A stretch of 64,000 nucleotides of DNA from Cheiracanthium punctorium (taxonomy: Eukaryota; Arthropoda; Arachnida; Araneae; Cheiracanthiidae). Of this stretch, positions 34,631-45,748 are shown piece after piece (position 1 is the stretch's first letter; the number at the start of each line of letters is the position of its first letter). Both the position numbers and the translations under genes were made by a program. The DNA is taken from positions 62,001 through 126,000 of the forward strand of contig JAWZYV010013021.1 in NCBI GenBank assembly GCA_038373885.1. The letters are read 5' to 3'. A model generated the notes under the pieces. It did no database searches. It was given only the letters and a program-made list of their open reading frames with translations, and was not told the origin of the DNA.

Positions 34631-37228
34631 ATGAAAGAAAGCTTACGACAATATTTAGTAGCCCGTACCGTGACTGAAAAGGAAAATGAAGAAGAAACTA
34701 GTGATAGTGAACTTGAGATTTCTCAGAGAAATACCACAAATTCAAATGAAAATATCGGTTTACAGGAACAGAATCCAAATAGCAAAGATCCTGAAGCTGA
34801 ACATGCCAAAGATGGAGCAAGTGGATCTCCAGTCAAAGTTGCTTATGATCCAGAAGCGGAACATGGCAAAGATGAAGCAAGTCGATGTCAAATCGAAATT
34901 TCTTCTTGTAGCTCCTATGATCCAGAAGCTGAACATAGCAAAGATGAAGCAAGTCGATCTCAAGTCGAAATTACGTCTACTAGTATCTATGATACAGAAG
35001 CTGAACATGACAAGGATGGAGCTAGTCGATCTGAAGTCGAAATTACCTCTTCTAACACCTATTCGGATGATCCAGGACTTTGGCCTGAAAGAATAACTGA
35101 AGAAATGCGTGAGTATTTTGTTGCTAAAAAACCAAATCAGAATATTTCTGAAATTAAAAATTCCAGGAAAATGTGCACAGACAAAAGTCGCATTTTGACA
35201 GAACACAATTTTTTTAGACATAAAAATAAGGAAAAAATTAAAAGGGATTGGCTGATCTATTCGCCATCAAAGACAGCTGTATTTTGTTATGCTTGCAAAC
35301 TGTTCTCAACCAGTCGACAAGCACTTTGTATTGAAGGATTTTCTGACTGGAAGAATATCGCTAGCAGACTCAATGAACACGAAAATTCTCAGATACACAG
35401 AGATAGTGTATGTACACTATCTCTTCGTGCAGTTTCCTCTTGTCGCATAGATAAGCAGATGATCACAGAGCGTGAGACTGAATGTACTTATTGGCGTAAT
35501 GTACTCATTAGAGTTGTTGAAACTGTCAAATTTTTGGCACAGAGAGGGCTTCCACTTTTTGGAAATGATGAAACAGTGGGGTCTGTTAGCAATGGAAACT
35601 TTCTAGGCTGTATCGAACTTATTGCAAAGTTTGACCCTTTTATTGCCAATCATTTAGCAACCAAAGGTAATCCTGGTACAGGAAGAGTTAGTTATCTCTC
35701 TTCTACAATTGTTACAGAGTTCCTAAAACTGATGTCTGAAAAAGTCTTGTGTCACATTTTATCAGAAGTTAAAAAAGCAAAATATTTTGGATTAATTGTC
35801 GATTCAACTCCAGACATAACCCATATTGATCAACTGGCAGTTGTTTTGAGATACGTTAATGAAGAAGGTGAACCAAAAGAGCGATTTATAAAATTTGTGC
35901 CTCTAAATCGTCATGACTCATTATCTTTAACAAATTGTATTTTAAATCTTTTTGATACTGTAAATTTGAATATTTTAGACTGTAGAGGTCAGTCCTACGA
36001 TAATGCCAGCAATATGGCAGGTCAGTATTCCGGATTACAGGCCAGGATTAAAGAAATATCCCCGTTAGCAGATTTTGTGCCATGTTCTGCTCATTCGTTA
36101 AATCTTGTAGGAACGAATGCAGTAGAATCATGCCAGCAGGCTGTAATATTCTTCACATTTGTGCAGAATGTTTACAATTTTTTTTCAGCCTCCACTCGCA
36201 GATGGCAGATTTTGATGCAGGCACTAATGAGTTCACAAACTGCATTAAAATTAAAATCCTTGTCAGACACAAGATGGTCTGCTGAAGCTGACGCAACAAA
36301 AGCCCTACGACAAGGATACATTTCTGTCCGACAAGCTTTGCATGATATTACAGCAAATGAAGCAGAGCCTGCTGCAACTCGAAATGAAGCGCGCAGTTTG
36401 CACAATAAAATGGAGAAATTTGAGACAGCAGTATTGTTGATAATATGGGATACAATTCTTCAGCGCATTGAAAAAACCAACAAAACTTTTCAAAGCAGTT
36501 TGTTAAATATTTCTTCTGTTGTCCCATTATACAATTCTCTTATTGAATTTATAAAAGTAGTACGGGAAAAGTTGGATACGTATGAAATTGAAGCAAAAGC
36601 CTTTGTTGATTCTACTTACTCTATCCAAAGGAAAAAATATATATCACGAAGGCTTGATGAAAAGCCGGAAACTGAATGGCATTTTACTCCCAAAGATGCA
36701 TTCAGAGTTGAATGCCATTATGTCATTTGTGATGCACTTTTGTCACAGCTTCAAAAAAGAATGAATGCATACTCTTATCTTGAAAAAAGATTTGGTTTTG
36801 TATGCAATAATTCATTGTCTGAATCAGATATCATAACATCTGCAAAAAAATTTCAGGAAGTTTATTCAGATGACATCGAAGAAAGTTTTCCAGATGAGTT
36901 TCTCCAATTTAGGCCTTTTTTGAAGGAACTAAGTTCTCCTGTGGAGTGTCTGAAGCATATGAGGATTTTAAACATATCCCACACCTTTCCAAATGTAGAA
37001 ACTGCTTTCAGAATCTTTTTAACTATTCCTGTCAGCAACTGTACAAGTGAAAGGTCTTTTTCAGTTTTGAAAAGAATAAAGAGTCGAACAAGAAACTCAT
37101 TATCACAAGAAAATTTACAAGCTTTTTCTATTTTAAGTATTGAAAGTGAAATCACTTCACAAATAGAATTTGATGATATCATTAATGATTTTGCTGCCAA
37201 AAAATCAAGAAAAAAAGCATTTGTATGA
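34631..37228 (+). CDS. hAT transposase, TTF zinc finger / DUF4371
   Basis: An 865-residue protein from the first in-frame ATG. Order: basic start, four acidic repeats of 20-24 residues around DPEAEH.KD (nt 34787-35062), a TTF-type zinc finger with CYACKLF (Cys219), the DUF4371 region, and a C-terminal dimerisation segment with TSERSFSVLKRIK. The likely catalytic triad is present: Asp391 (LIVDSTPD), Asp457 (SYDNASNMAG) and Glu807 (NCTSERS). The frame upstream of 34631 is open to a GTG at 34520 but has no ATG. A better start, ATG at 34555, reads a family-like KYLSGSQKR and then meets a stop after 12 adenines. Eleven would restore the frame, so a one-base homopolymer error or mutation is likely. 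It would cut and paste the element through its terminal repeats. Confidence 0.9.
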   Translation: MKESLRQYLVARTVTEKENEEETSDSELEISQRNTTNSNENIGLQEQNPNSKDPEAEHAKDGASGSPVKVAYDPEAEHGKDEASRCQIEISSCSSYDPEAEHSKDEASRSQVEITSTSIYDTEAEHDKDGASRSEVEITSSNTYSDDPGLWPERITEEMREYFVAKKPNQNISEIKNSRKMCTDKSRILTEHNFFRHKNKEKIKRDWLIYSPSKTAVFCYACKLFSTSRQALCIEGFSDWKNIASRLNEHENSQIHRDSVCTLSLRAVSSCRIDKQMITERETECTYWRNVLIRVVETVKFLAQRGLPLFGNDETVGSVSNGNFLGCIELIAKFDPFIANHLATKGNPGTGRVSYLSSTIVTEFLKLMSEKVLCHILSEVKKAKYFGLIVDSTPDITHIDQLAVVLRYVNEEGEPKERFIKFVPLNRHDSLSLTNCILNLFDTVNLNILDCRGQSYDNASNMAGQYSGLQARIKEISPLADFVPCSAHSLNLVGTNAVESCQQAVIFFTFVQNVYNFFSASTRRWQILMQALMSSQTALKLKSLSDTRWSAEADATKALRQGYISVRQALHDITANEAEPAATRNEARSLHNKMEKFETAVLLIIWDTILQRIEKTNKTFQSSLLNISSVVPLYNSLIEFIKVVREKLDTYEIEAKAFVDSTYSIQRKKYISRRLDEKPETEWHFTPKDAFRVECHYVICDALLSQLQKRMNAYSYLEKRFGFVCNNSLSESDIITSAKKFQEVYSDDIEESFPDEFLQFRPFLKELSSPVECLKHMRILNISHTFPNVETAFRIFLTIPVSNCTSERSFSVLKRIKSRTRNSLSQENLQAFSILSIESEITSQIEFDDIINDFAAKKSRKKAFV

Positions 37229-37946
37229 AATTTCATCATTAGTAAGTGATTAATTTTTTTTTTATGATTAAATGAGCTTAGTTACCAAAATCAGTATTTA
37301 TAAAAAGATCTTAAAATGATATGCATTATTTAATTTTCATTATGATTATATCTGTTTCACAGTCTGTTTCTGAATGCCATTTAAACAAGTAACGTTAGTC
37401 AAAAATCAAATTGAAGTTATTGGTCATTGGTTGATATTAACTTAACATTTAATTGTAATTAAGTACGAGCTTGAAACAAATTGAATTCATATGTATTAAA
37501 ATCAAATCTAGTTTAGCAAGAATGTTAATTCTGTTCATGATATTATTTCTGTCTTAAATATATTCCTATTTCTTAATTTATTGAATTGGTGTTTTTTTTA
37601 ATGTTATAGTACTGAATGTTATTTAAACAAGTAATAGTAAAGCTATACTATAATACAAAGGTAAGAAAGCAACGCCAGTTACTTCCAAACACAGGTTGAT
37701 ATTCGGTATTAATAATTTTTTTAGAATTTCGTGCAGTGAAATGATATTCTATAAATAGGATCTAATAGTGTAAACATTAGAAAAAGACACCATGTCACTC
37801 GCCTTGGTATATTATATATTAACCCTGGTTTAGTGCTAATAGATAAGTATCTTCTGTTTGTTAGGTTTTAATGACACTAAATAAATTTAACTAAAACGCA
37901 TACACTATGCAGGCTTCTTCTATGGGGGTAGAGAAAGCATAGCCAT

Positions 37947-38116
37947 CAGGCGCGTAGCCAGGAAAAAATTTCGGGGGGGGGGGATATGAACTTTTATGTG
38001 TATAAAAAGACGGAATTTCTGCACGGCATTAGTCTTGTGATCACTAATCCGAAAATTTCGGGGGGGGGGGCAATATATCCCGGTATCCCCCCCCTGGCCC
38101 GGTATCCCCGCCCCTG
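37947..38116. mobile_element. MITE nested in the hAT element
   Basis: The ends are CAGGCGCGTAGCC and GCCCCTG, with flanking atagccat duplicated exactly at 37939-37946 and 38117-38124. The 170-bp element has poly-G blocks (ttcgggggggg) near each end. It inserted after the host hAT copy was made or inside its source. Confidence 0.8.
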
Positions 38117-38190
38117 ATAGCCATATAGGGCCCCCCAAAATGTACTAGGCCTTGGGCCCGCAAATGTCTTAGTCGGGCCCTGCTTCCAGC

Positions 38191-39299
38191 CGCTGCACAG
38201 TGGAGTATTCGTATCAAAATCCTGGCCAAAAGTCGAAAATTTTAAATTTGTTTAAAAACAGTAATATATATGTTTTTGGATAGCCTAGTAACTGATGCAT
38301 CATGTAATGCATGTTTTTCGACCATAATTCATATCCAAAAGATGCAACACTCGGTTTAAAAGCAAGTTTCTTCATTTACGCAAGAGATTTCAGCGTTTTC
38401 TATTACTTCGTCTTGCATTTTTTACGGGCTCTTTAAATTAATTTACTGGTTTGATACTTAGTATAATTGTAGTAAAATATATGTATTTTAATTATATGTA
38501 TCTATTAGCTTGAAAAAATAATATGACTTTATTTTAAAAAATTGTAAACTTTTTTTTTCTAATTTTTTTTTCAAAAATTCACATTTCAAAAAGCTTTTTG
38601 AAGGGGTGTCGCGGCTTGTCGCGCCCAATTTCAACTATAATCGTAATTATTACAGTATTGAGTGTCTATTCCAAGAAAAAAATGTTCCCCCAACATCCAC
38701 CATTTTTATAAAAAAAATTATTTATATAGCGCCATTTTTATTTTTTCGATAATTTTTCGACGGGTGATCGCAAAAGCTATACAAACATACGCACTTGTAT
38801 TTCTCATAAACTATAAATTATGTGCAGGTGTTTGGATAAAGGTATATAAAATTCATTTTAGTCAAGATTTAACATCAGTATTTTAAATTCAGTATGTAAT
38901 TTCTTATTTTTCTGATGTAAATTTGCTATAAGAAGAAAATTTCTACATATTCCAAAATTGCCCTTTCTTAGTCATGTAAATAGTCCCATCTATTTACAGC
39001 TTAGTTTTCCATTTATGTAGTAAATTGTGTCCAAAGCAAAAACTCCCCATTTTTGGTTCTCAAAGGTTGGCAACTGTGACTTCGGGTCATTGAAGTGTGA
39101 GTGTGTAAACAGAAAAGTGCTGGCTTGAAATAAATTACTTTCTCCTCGAGCTTGGAATGAGATTTTATGGGTTTGCAAAGGAGGGCATCTTTTAAGCAGT
39201 GCCCTTATATGATCTGCTCTAGATAAAGGCCAATGAAAAAGAGCAAGCCTTATAGCAGTGAGACCCTATAACTTCTTCTTCCAGAGGGGTCCGATGGTG

Positions 39300-39300
<1 letters not shown>
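38191..39300. other. Gene-free AT-rich stretch
   Basis: No gene, RNA or recognisable repeat; several poly-T and poly-A runs. Confidence 0.55.
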
Positions 39301-39339
<39 letters not shown>

Positions 39340-39364
39340 AAAAAAAAAAAAAAAAAAAAAAAAA
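39301..39364. repeat. (CT)n microsatellite followed by poly-A
   Basis: A CT dinucleotide run of about 36 bp, then about 28 adenines. The pair may be a retroposon tail, but no body was identified. Confidence 0.9.
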
Positions 39365-39612
39365 GGAAGAAGGAGAAGAAAAAGGAAGGGATTCTGAGTG
39401 AAGACGAATATCAGAGTTCAAAAGAATCGGAATGAAAAAGTTAATCTTCAGAAGTCATTAGAAAACTAAGATCCAAATAGTAACTACATTTAGAAAAGTG
39501 GAAAATCTGAAAACTTTTATGATAAAAATTGATTTATAGATAAGTAGTATTATATTTATAAGTATTATTATAAGTAAAGTATTACATTTATATATTTTTA
39601 TTGTGGTTAAGG

Positions 39613-39941
39613 CAGCGTTTCTCAACCTGTGGGGCGCGCCCCCCAAGGAGGCGCAGAGCGTTTCCAGGGGAGGCACGAGAAAAACCAAAGAGCAAGTAAT
39701 GATGCACGATTTTTAAAAATCACATTATTTATTCTCATTTTTACTCAAAAATATATCCATTTTCGCTTAGAATGTTCATTCAAACTTTACTGATAACATT
39801 ATTTTGTAGAAAATTCGACTAAATGTACATTGTTAAAGATTAAAAAAACTGAATGTATGCTGAACAATGTGAAGGGGGGGGGTGCTACCGTAAGTTAGCC
39901 TTTGTTGGGAGGGGGCGAAGTTAAAAGGTTGAGAACCGCTG
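39613..39941. mobile_element. hAT-type MITE, 8-bp duplication
   Basis: The ends are CAGCGTTTCTCAACC and GGTTGAGAACCGCTG, a widespread hAT end type. Flanking ggttaagg is duplicated at 39605-39612 and 39942-39949. The 329-bp element has no coding capacity. Confidence 0.9.
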
Positions 39942-39949
39942 GGTTAAGG

Positions 39950-40085
39950 CACGGCTATTTTCCTCACGGGAAGGTTGCCTTGGCGGAGGGCTTTTTAAGA
40001 GGCTCTAATGCGTATTCACGTGACATCTGGAGAAAATCGCCCAAAACTCCAGACCGTTAGATCGACAGCCGCGTGGTATTACATT
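39950..40085 (-). repeat. SINE, body family copy F
   Basis: Inverted copy: gttgccttggcggagggctt, tttaagaggctctaatgcgt, attcacgtgacatctgg, aaaatcgcccaaaactccag, accgttagatcgacagccgc. The body is well preserved; the head is missing beyond 40085. Confidence 0.8.
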
Positions 40086-41569
40086 TATAAGTGGTATTAT
40101 ACAAAAGCAGTACTTTCCAGTAAGGGACACTCCCCGGACAAGACATTTGTTAGAAACCAACTTCGAGTCGTTTAGCGATATATCGCGTAATTTGGCGACA
40201 ACACGCTTTTTTATATAATTTAAGAAGTATATAATACTAAAAAGTAAGTCAAAAGTCAACAGTAATGATTTTAACGTTAAAACACATGAAAAATATTTTT
40301 GGCCAGGATTTTGACACAAATACTCCACTGTGCGCTGGCTGAACTTCACCCTACGCTCCCGTCAAACAACTAAGATTGAGAGCTTTTATACAGCGGTAGA
40401 AACTAGAGACCCTATACTTCGTCAGAGACCCCACACGAGTGAAATAATTTCTGATTGGCTGAAGCGGAGAATCAGCCGCCGCTGGCTATGGATGAAAATC
40501 TTCCGTGGAGTCAGCATTGTGAAACGAAGTGACTTCGGAAAAACTGCTGTATCTAAGCATTAAATAATCAGTCTTATGTTTTTCCTTTCGATTTTCCTAA
40601 TCTGAAATACTTACTTAATGCATAAAAATCACTTTTTAACTAGAAATCCGAAATTAACTACTATTTTGAAGCGATTATTTACGTAGTTTCGCTTTCGAGC
40701 TGTCATCGGAAGCTTGAATTTTAAGTCTTATCTTACACTTTCCTTGTTTGAACTTTACAATAATATTGTTTTAATATTTATTTATGTTATATGTGCGCAT
40801 ATCATGCTTTAAATTAATTAAAAAGTCCTTCAAAAGCTTTGTATTTTGTACTTTTTTCCATGATTGCGCCGGACTGCATTTGGCGAAATGAATACAGTCG
40901 CCAAACTGCTGTTGGCTACCTTTTACTCGGCGCGTTTCATCTGAGTTTTTCACTTTGAGTCAAAATGTTTCAGATTCAGTTATAAATATTTAGATAAAGC
41001 AATATTTTTCTGAAATCGTAGCTCACTAGTTATCAGTCTCTGAAAAATATTTACTGGCATGAGTTGCTTCAAGCACTCTATGCAGAAGTTATTCAGCCGT
41101 TCAAAAATGTACGTGTTATTGAGGTGTAATTGAATATTTACTATTTACTTTTCAATTTTTGCTTTTTGTACTTGTAATGGTCCTTTGGTGTAGTGTGACT
41201 GATTTTTACGGTTTTTTTTTTTTTGGTGGGGGGGGGGGGGCACAGGAAAGATTTGGGGGGATTTTTCTTCTATCGATGTTTCCTTTTGAATTTCCAAATG
41301 AATATTCAAAATAAAAAGATCATGACGCAAAATTGGGAGCACGTGCCCCTTTCTGTATATTCTAACGGCATATTGTGCTTTAGCCCATATTATCGCAACA
41401 AATCTACTAATAATACCTATTACTTTCATCTTCGTTTCTTCCCCGTAAATGCATAATTTAAATATTTAAATCCTCCATGTTTCGGCAGAAGAAAATAGTT
41501 TACTTTAAACTCGTTTCTTTGCGAATTTACTTTGATATGACGTAAATTTTATGGCATGCCGTATTTACT
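40086..41569. other. Gene-free stretch
   Basis: No recognised family in any frame. Two medium open frames (near 40005-40563) lack homology and codon coherence. Poly-T and poly-G runs are at 41212-41240. Confidence 0.5.
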
Positions 41570-41920
41570 CGCGTAATAGTCGCACTTTTTTGCCATTTTT
41601 CTTGGAGAAATTAAAGTATTATGCGAGGAAATACACTACACAATACTCTACATTCTAATGTTAAAACATTACTGGTATTATAATAAAATTACTAAGTTAC
41701 CAAATACTTACAGATTATCTGCCGGATGTTAAATAGTCCTTTCGTCAGTTACACACAAAAAAGAGGCATTTTTCTTTTATAGTAATATTTTTATAGACAT
41801 AAATGAAGATCAAATACGTGGCTGCGACTTTTATGTAGGGAAAATATTTTGACGATTTTTTCTGCTTCAAAACAGGGGTGCGACTATAATGCGAGGGCGA
41901 CTACTACGCGAGTACACACT
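41570..41920. mobile_element. MITE with GTCGCAC-type ends
   Basis: The left part ccgtatttactcgcgtaata plus gtcgcac is answered on the right by gtgcgactataatgcgaggg and actacgcgagtac. The interior of about 300 bp is AT-rich. Exact ends and a target duplication could not be fixed. Confidence 0.6.
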
Positions 41921-43884
41921 GTAGTTTTAATCACACGCTATTTTTAATTTAAGAAGTAGCGTTCCTGACTGCCGTAAAAGGAAAACCTAGTTAATTCACC
42001 CAGTTAGATTTTTTAACGAAGTAACATTAAAACTTACTAAATATTAAATTTAAAAATAAATCTCTGTTAATTCTTAATATTTCACCTATCATTTAAACTA
42101 TCCATCAGTATTATCAGTTTTTGAAATCAATGTAAATTATAGTCAGAAATGACCCATGCTCCCAATTGGAAACAGAGTGAAAATTGTATTAAAATCTTCC
42201 CCATTTGAATAACTAATGTGCTTTAACTAACGCATTAGAAGACAAAATATGCAAAAGAACTGATATAAAATATGCCTGGATCTCAATGTGATCTGTAAAA
42301 GGTTAACAACATTTAGAAGAAAAGAAAAGTAGAATTGTTCAGCACAAATATATGTATTTGTATACATTTAAAACTGACAAATGAAGTTATTCATGTGAAC
42401 TTATCATGTAGAACGACAGTTCTACTAGTGACGCAGCCAGCCCCAACCAACCAACCATAAAATTTCGCGGCACTTATATATTACAGCTAACTTTTCCATT
42501 TTTAAAAGTTCTCTTCTGGATCTCGGAATCCGCTCTAACGAATTTTTTACAATGAATGTATGATTTTAGTCCGTGCCAAATTCGATGAGTGACGTCGCCG
42601 GTTAAGCTAGGAAAACTCGTTTTTTTTTTTTTTATTTAATCCAGTTCAAAGAGGGAACTATTTAACCCGCGTAAGAAAATAGGGAAAATGATCTTATTTC
42701 AGAGGCGGTAAACAAGGCAGGCAGTATGAATACAGTGCTGTTGCCGGACGCGAAAATAAAATATTTTTAAAGGATAAGTAGGCTCTTAATATTTTTTTTC
42801 GGGGGGGGGGGGGGTTCAATTAATCATCAATTTTCATCACAGTATTCCAAATTGTTATAAATATGCTCTGGACAAAATTGATGCAAAGAATTGACCTACA
42901 AAATCTAAAGGGAAATGACTCGGCGCTCCATCTCAATCCATGATTTCATACACACATAATAATTCCGTCCATTCTTCCTTTTGAATATGTTATCCTTTAT
43001 ATTTTAAATTAGTCACTCTTTTAATAATATTTCTGTTTCCTTTTGCTTTGCGCTCTCAACTATCCCAGATGTCAGTAGATCCGGGGCAAGATATGTACAA
43101 GTTAACTTATATCGTAAACCAGTTTGGTCTTAGACAGCTATTCCGTTTTGCTTCCGATTTCTGACCCGTTGACTTCAGTTCTGTCCCCGACGTCGCATTT
43201 TTGCTAGATGAGCTTTGTGTTACTGTCGTTTTTGTTTTATTTCATTTAAAAAAATAATAACAGATTATTATATACTTTACTTATTTTTTCTGTAATTTAT
43301 TTTGCTATAATTAATAATTAAAAATAGTTAAGACTTTGAATTAAAAAATAATCAATTTAAGTATTTTTTAGTAAAACTCCTTCCTAACTTTTTCTATAAG
43401 TATTTCGTTTCTCTAGTATTTTGATAGCTATTTCTAATTAAATTAAGTCTTTATTTTTCTAATATTATTAACTCTATTTGGAAAATTCAATATGTAATTA
43501 ATAATTCAATGAATTTTGTTTCTTCAGAAAGCTCCACATAATTAATTAATAATTATTATTATTTAGTATTGAAAGGAAAATAAATAGTAGTTTTACATAC
43601 TAACTAGTTTTAATAATAATTCTTTTACTCTTCATGTATATATAAAATTTATTGAAATTATTGAATTATAATTTTAAGACCAATATTTTTTCCAAATCTT
43701 AGGTTTTCTCACTTTTATTTTGTATTCCTTTAAATACCAGATTTAAAATTTTGTTCAATACTTTTCAGATAGCAATTTGATTCATTAATCTAAATTTATA
43801 CAGGCAGTATATTTTGTATTAGACATTTAAAGGACGGAGATGGCATCTAAAACAAGATGTTGTGCCCACCCGAGCTGAGTTGAT
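41921..43884. other. Gene-free AT-rich stretch
   Basis: Low-complexity AT-rich DNA, especially 43210-43800. Nothing coding recognised. Poly-G run at 42801-42814. Confidence 0.55.
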
Positions 43885-44110
43885 AAGATACTGAAGATGG
43901 TAGATAACTGAAGTATAAAGGTCCAGGGTTCTTGTCTACCGGATGGCTGATAATCTAAAAATTCAGAGTTTTGGACGGTTTTTCACACGATGTAACGTAA
44001 ATACGGTTCCGAAGCACTAAGAAAGTCAACCGCGCAAGACCCCCCCCCCCTTACATAAGCAATACGAAATACTCCTCGTGTAGGTTTACCATAACACAAT
44101 ACAATACATC
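43885..44110 (+). repeat. SINE, body family copy G
   Basis: Head gaagatggtagataactgaa, gtccagggttcttgtctacc, body attcagagttttggacggtt, acgtaaatacggttccga, tail aggtttaccataacacaata. It includes both head and tail. Confidence 0.75.
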
Positions 44111-44360
44111 CTTTTCAGAAATAGTTATATGCTTTTAGTGTATGTTAGAAAAAACTGAAATTAAATTAATAACATAATGTATTTCTTAAATTTATAAAAC
44201 ACACAAAAAGCAGATATCAATATTCTATTAATTACTTACTTGGTGAAAGACAACATGCAGTACGTAAATTTATCAAAAATGTGGCTGCCTTTTAAATCTA
44301 TCAAAACAACTCAATTAACTTAGTATTTTAAAGCCTCTAATTTATGGGAATCATTGACAC

Positions 44361-44363
44361 CAA

Positions 44364-44392
<29 letters not shown>
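44361..44392. repeat. Poly-T run
   Basis: An uninterrupted run of about 28 thymines. It lies about 80 bp from the tail side of the inverted SINE at 44470 and may be its reverse-strand poly-A, displaced by other sequence. Confidence 0.7.
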
Positions 44393-44395
<3 letters not shown>

Positions 44396-44469
44396 CAGGG
44401 TGGGTGAGGGTGAACCTTTACTAAATTAGTTTATTTTGGTTTCTACTCAAGGGATGTGAAGTAGGTTTC

Positions 44470-44645
44470 GATTTTTAGACCGACAGCCTTAAGGAAATTT
44501 TATTTGAAACTTCTTTTTCTTACCATTTTAAACCACGGAAAACTCCGAATGATTAGGTCGGCGGACGCAACCTGTTTCGAACTAGGCACCTTCCGGCTCC
44601 CAGTTCAGAGCGCTATGCGCTCGGCCATTGATGGGGCCCAATAGT
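44470..44645 (-). repeat. tRNA-headed SINE, copy 2
   Basis: Inverted copy: ggaaaactccgaatgattag, gtcggcggacgcaacctg, ttcgaactaggcaccttcc (box B complement), gcgctatgcgctcggcca, ttgatggggccc. 44646-45012 beyond it has no gene. Confidence 0.8.
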
Positions 44646-45012
44646 TATATAATTACAGTAAAAAGTTAACTTACGGTTAGCATTAAACTAAATGCAAATT
44701 TATGAAATAAAATCAAAGATGGCGGCAGGGATACTAATCTGTACTCGACCCAAATTATAAATAGAAAATTACTCAAAACATTATTGATTATAATCAGTAT
44801 TATGCCTCTTATTATAAAATTCTAACAAAAATATGTCAATTTTCTGTTACATGTTACAAAAGAACTTGCTGTGACTTTTTTAATCAAATAATCTGATACT
44901 GCATGAAAACAGGTTTGTATATTTATTTACATAAATTAGTGTCAAGCAAACTTCTGAAATTCGCCCGTGAAACTAATTTATTATCTTCTGACCATACCCC
45001 TAAAAAGTAATG

Positions 45013-45748
45013 ATATCCCCAAGCAAAAACCCTTCACTGGTTAAAAATTTGTGACGCAGCATTTTACTTTATAGCTCTATGAATTTTAAATATGGGTCTT
45101 AAAAATAATGATATCAAATTTTGAGTGACGCCCTGCTGGGAATTTTAAAGATTTGTTTTTAAATTCCATTACAGTTACTTTCGTTTTATTTTCTAAAGAA
45201 GATTTACGCATTTAAGCAATGCTTTTAATTATGAAATACACTGTCAAATATATCACACTTTCACTGAGTCTATATAATGTATTCAAATGAATTTATTTCA
45301 ATAATTTAATTTATCTTTTGCGTCACGCTATCCAAAAGGGCAAGTAAAATTTACGTAAATATTTAGTTAGCGTCATAGTAACCAAAATAAGTGAAATGTA
45401 TATGAAAATTTTGCTTGCCCTTTTGGATAGCGTGACGCAAAAGATAAATTAAATTATTGAAATAAATTCATTTGAATACATTATATAGACTCAGTGAAAG
45501 TGTGATATATTTGAGAGTGTATTTCATAATTAAAAGCATTGGTTAAATGCGTAAATCTTTTTTAGAAAATAAAACGAAAGTAACTGTAATGGAATTTAAA
45601 AACAAATCTTTAAAATTCCCAGCAGGGCGTCACTCAAAATTTGATATCATTATTTTTAAGACCCATATTTAAAATTCATAGAGCTATAAACTAAAATGCT
45701 GCGTCACAAATTTTTAACCAGTTAAGGGTTTTTGCATGGGGTCATAAT
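45013..45748. mobile_element. Fold-back element with ~340-bp arms
   Basis: 45013-45350 and 45407-45748 are inverted copies with few differences, separated by a 56-bp spacer. Both arms carry gtgacgc or gcgtcac near the outer and inner ends (tgtgacgcagc outer, ttgcgtcacgc inner). No protein is encoded. It is probably a non-autonomous fold-back or long-TIR element. A target duplication was not resolved. Confidence 0.8.

Larger units (their letters stand above)
34034..38182 (+). mobile_element. Complete hAT transposon with 8-bp duplication
   Basis: The left end is CAGGCCCTGATTACC and the right end TCGGGCCCTG, imperfect terminal inverts. Flanking cttccagc is duplicated exactly at 34026-34033 and 38183-38190. 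Subterminal blocks of ggggccccc follow on both sides. The 4149-bp element carries one transposase gene and one nested MITE (37947-38116). Intact duplications and a nearly intact gene point to a recent insertion. Confidence 0.92.

Noticed and set aside
34686..35221. Open frames of 136 and 153 codons within the transposase gene
   Set aside because: Shadows of the internal acidic repeats in other frames.
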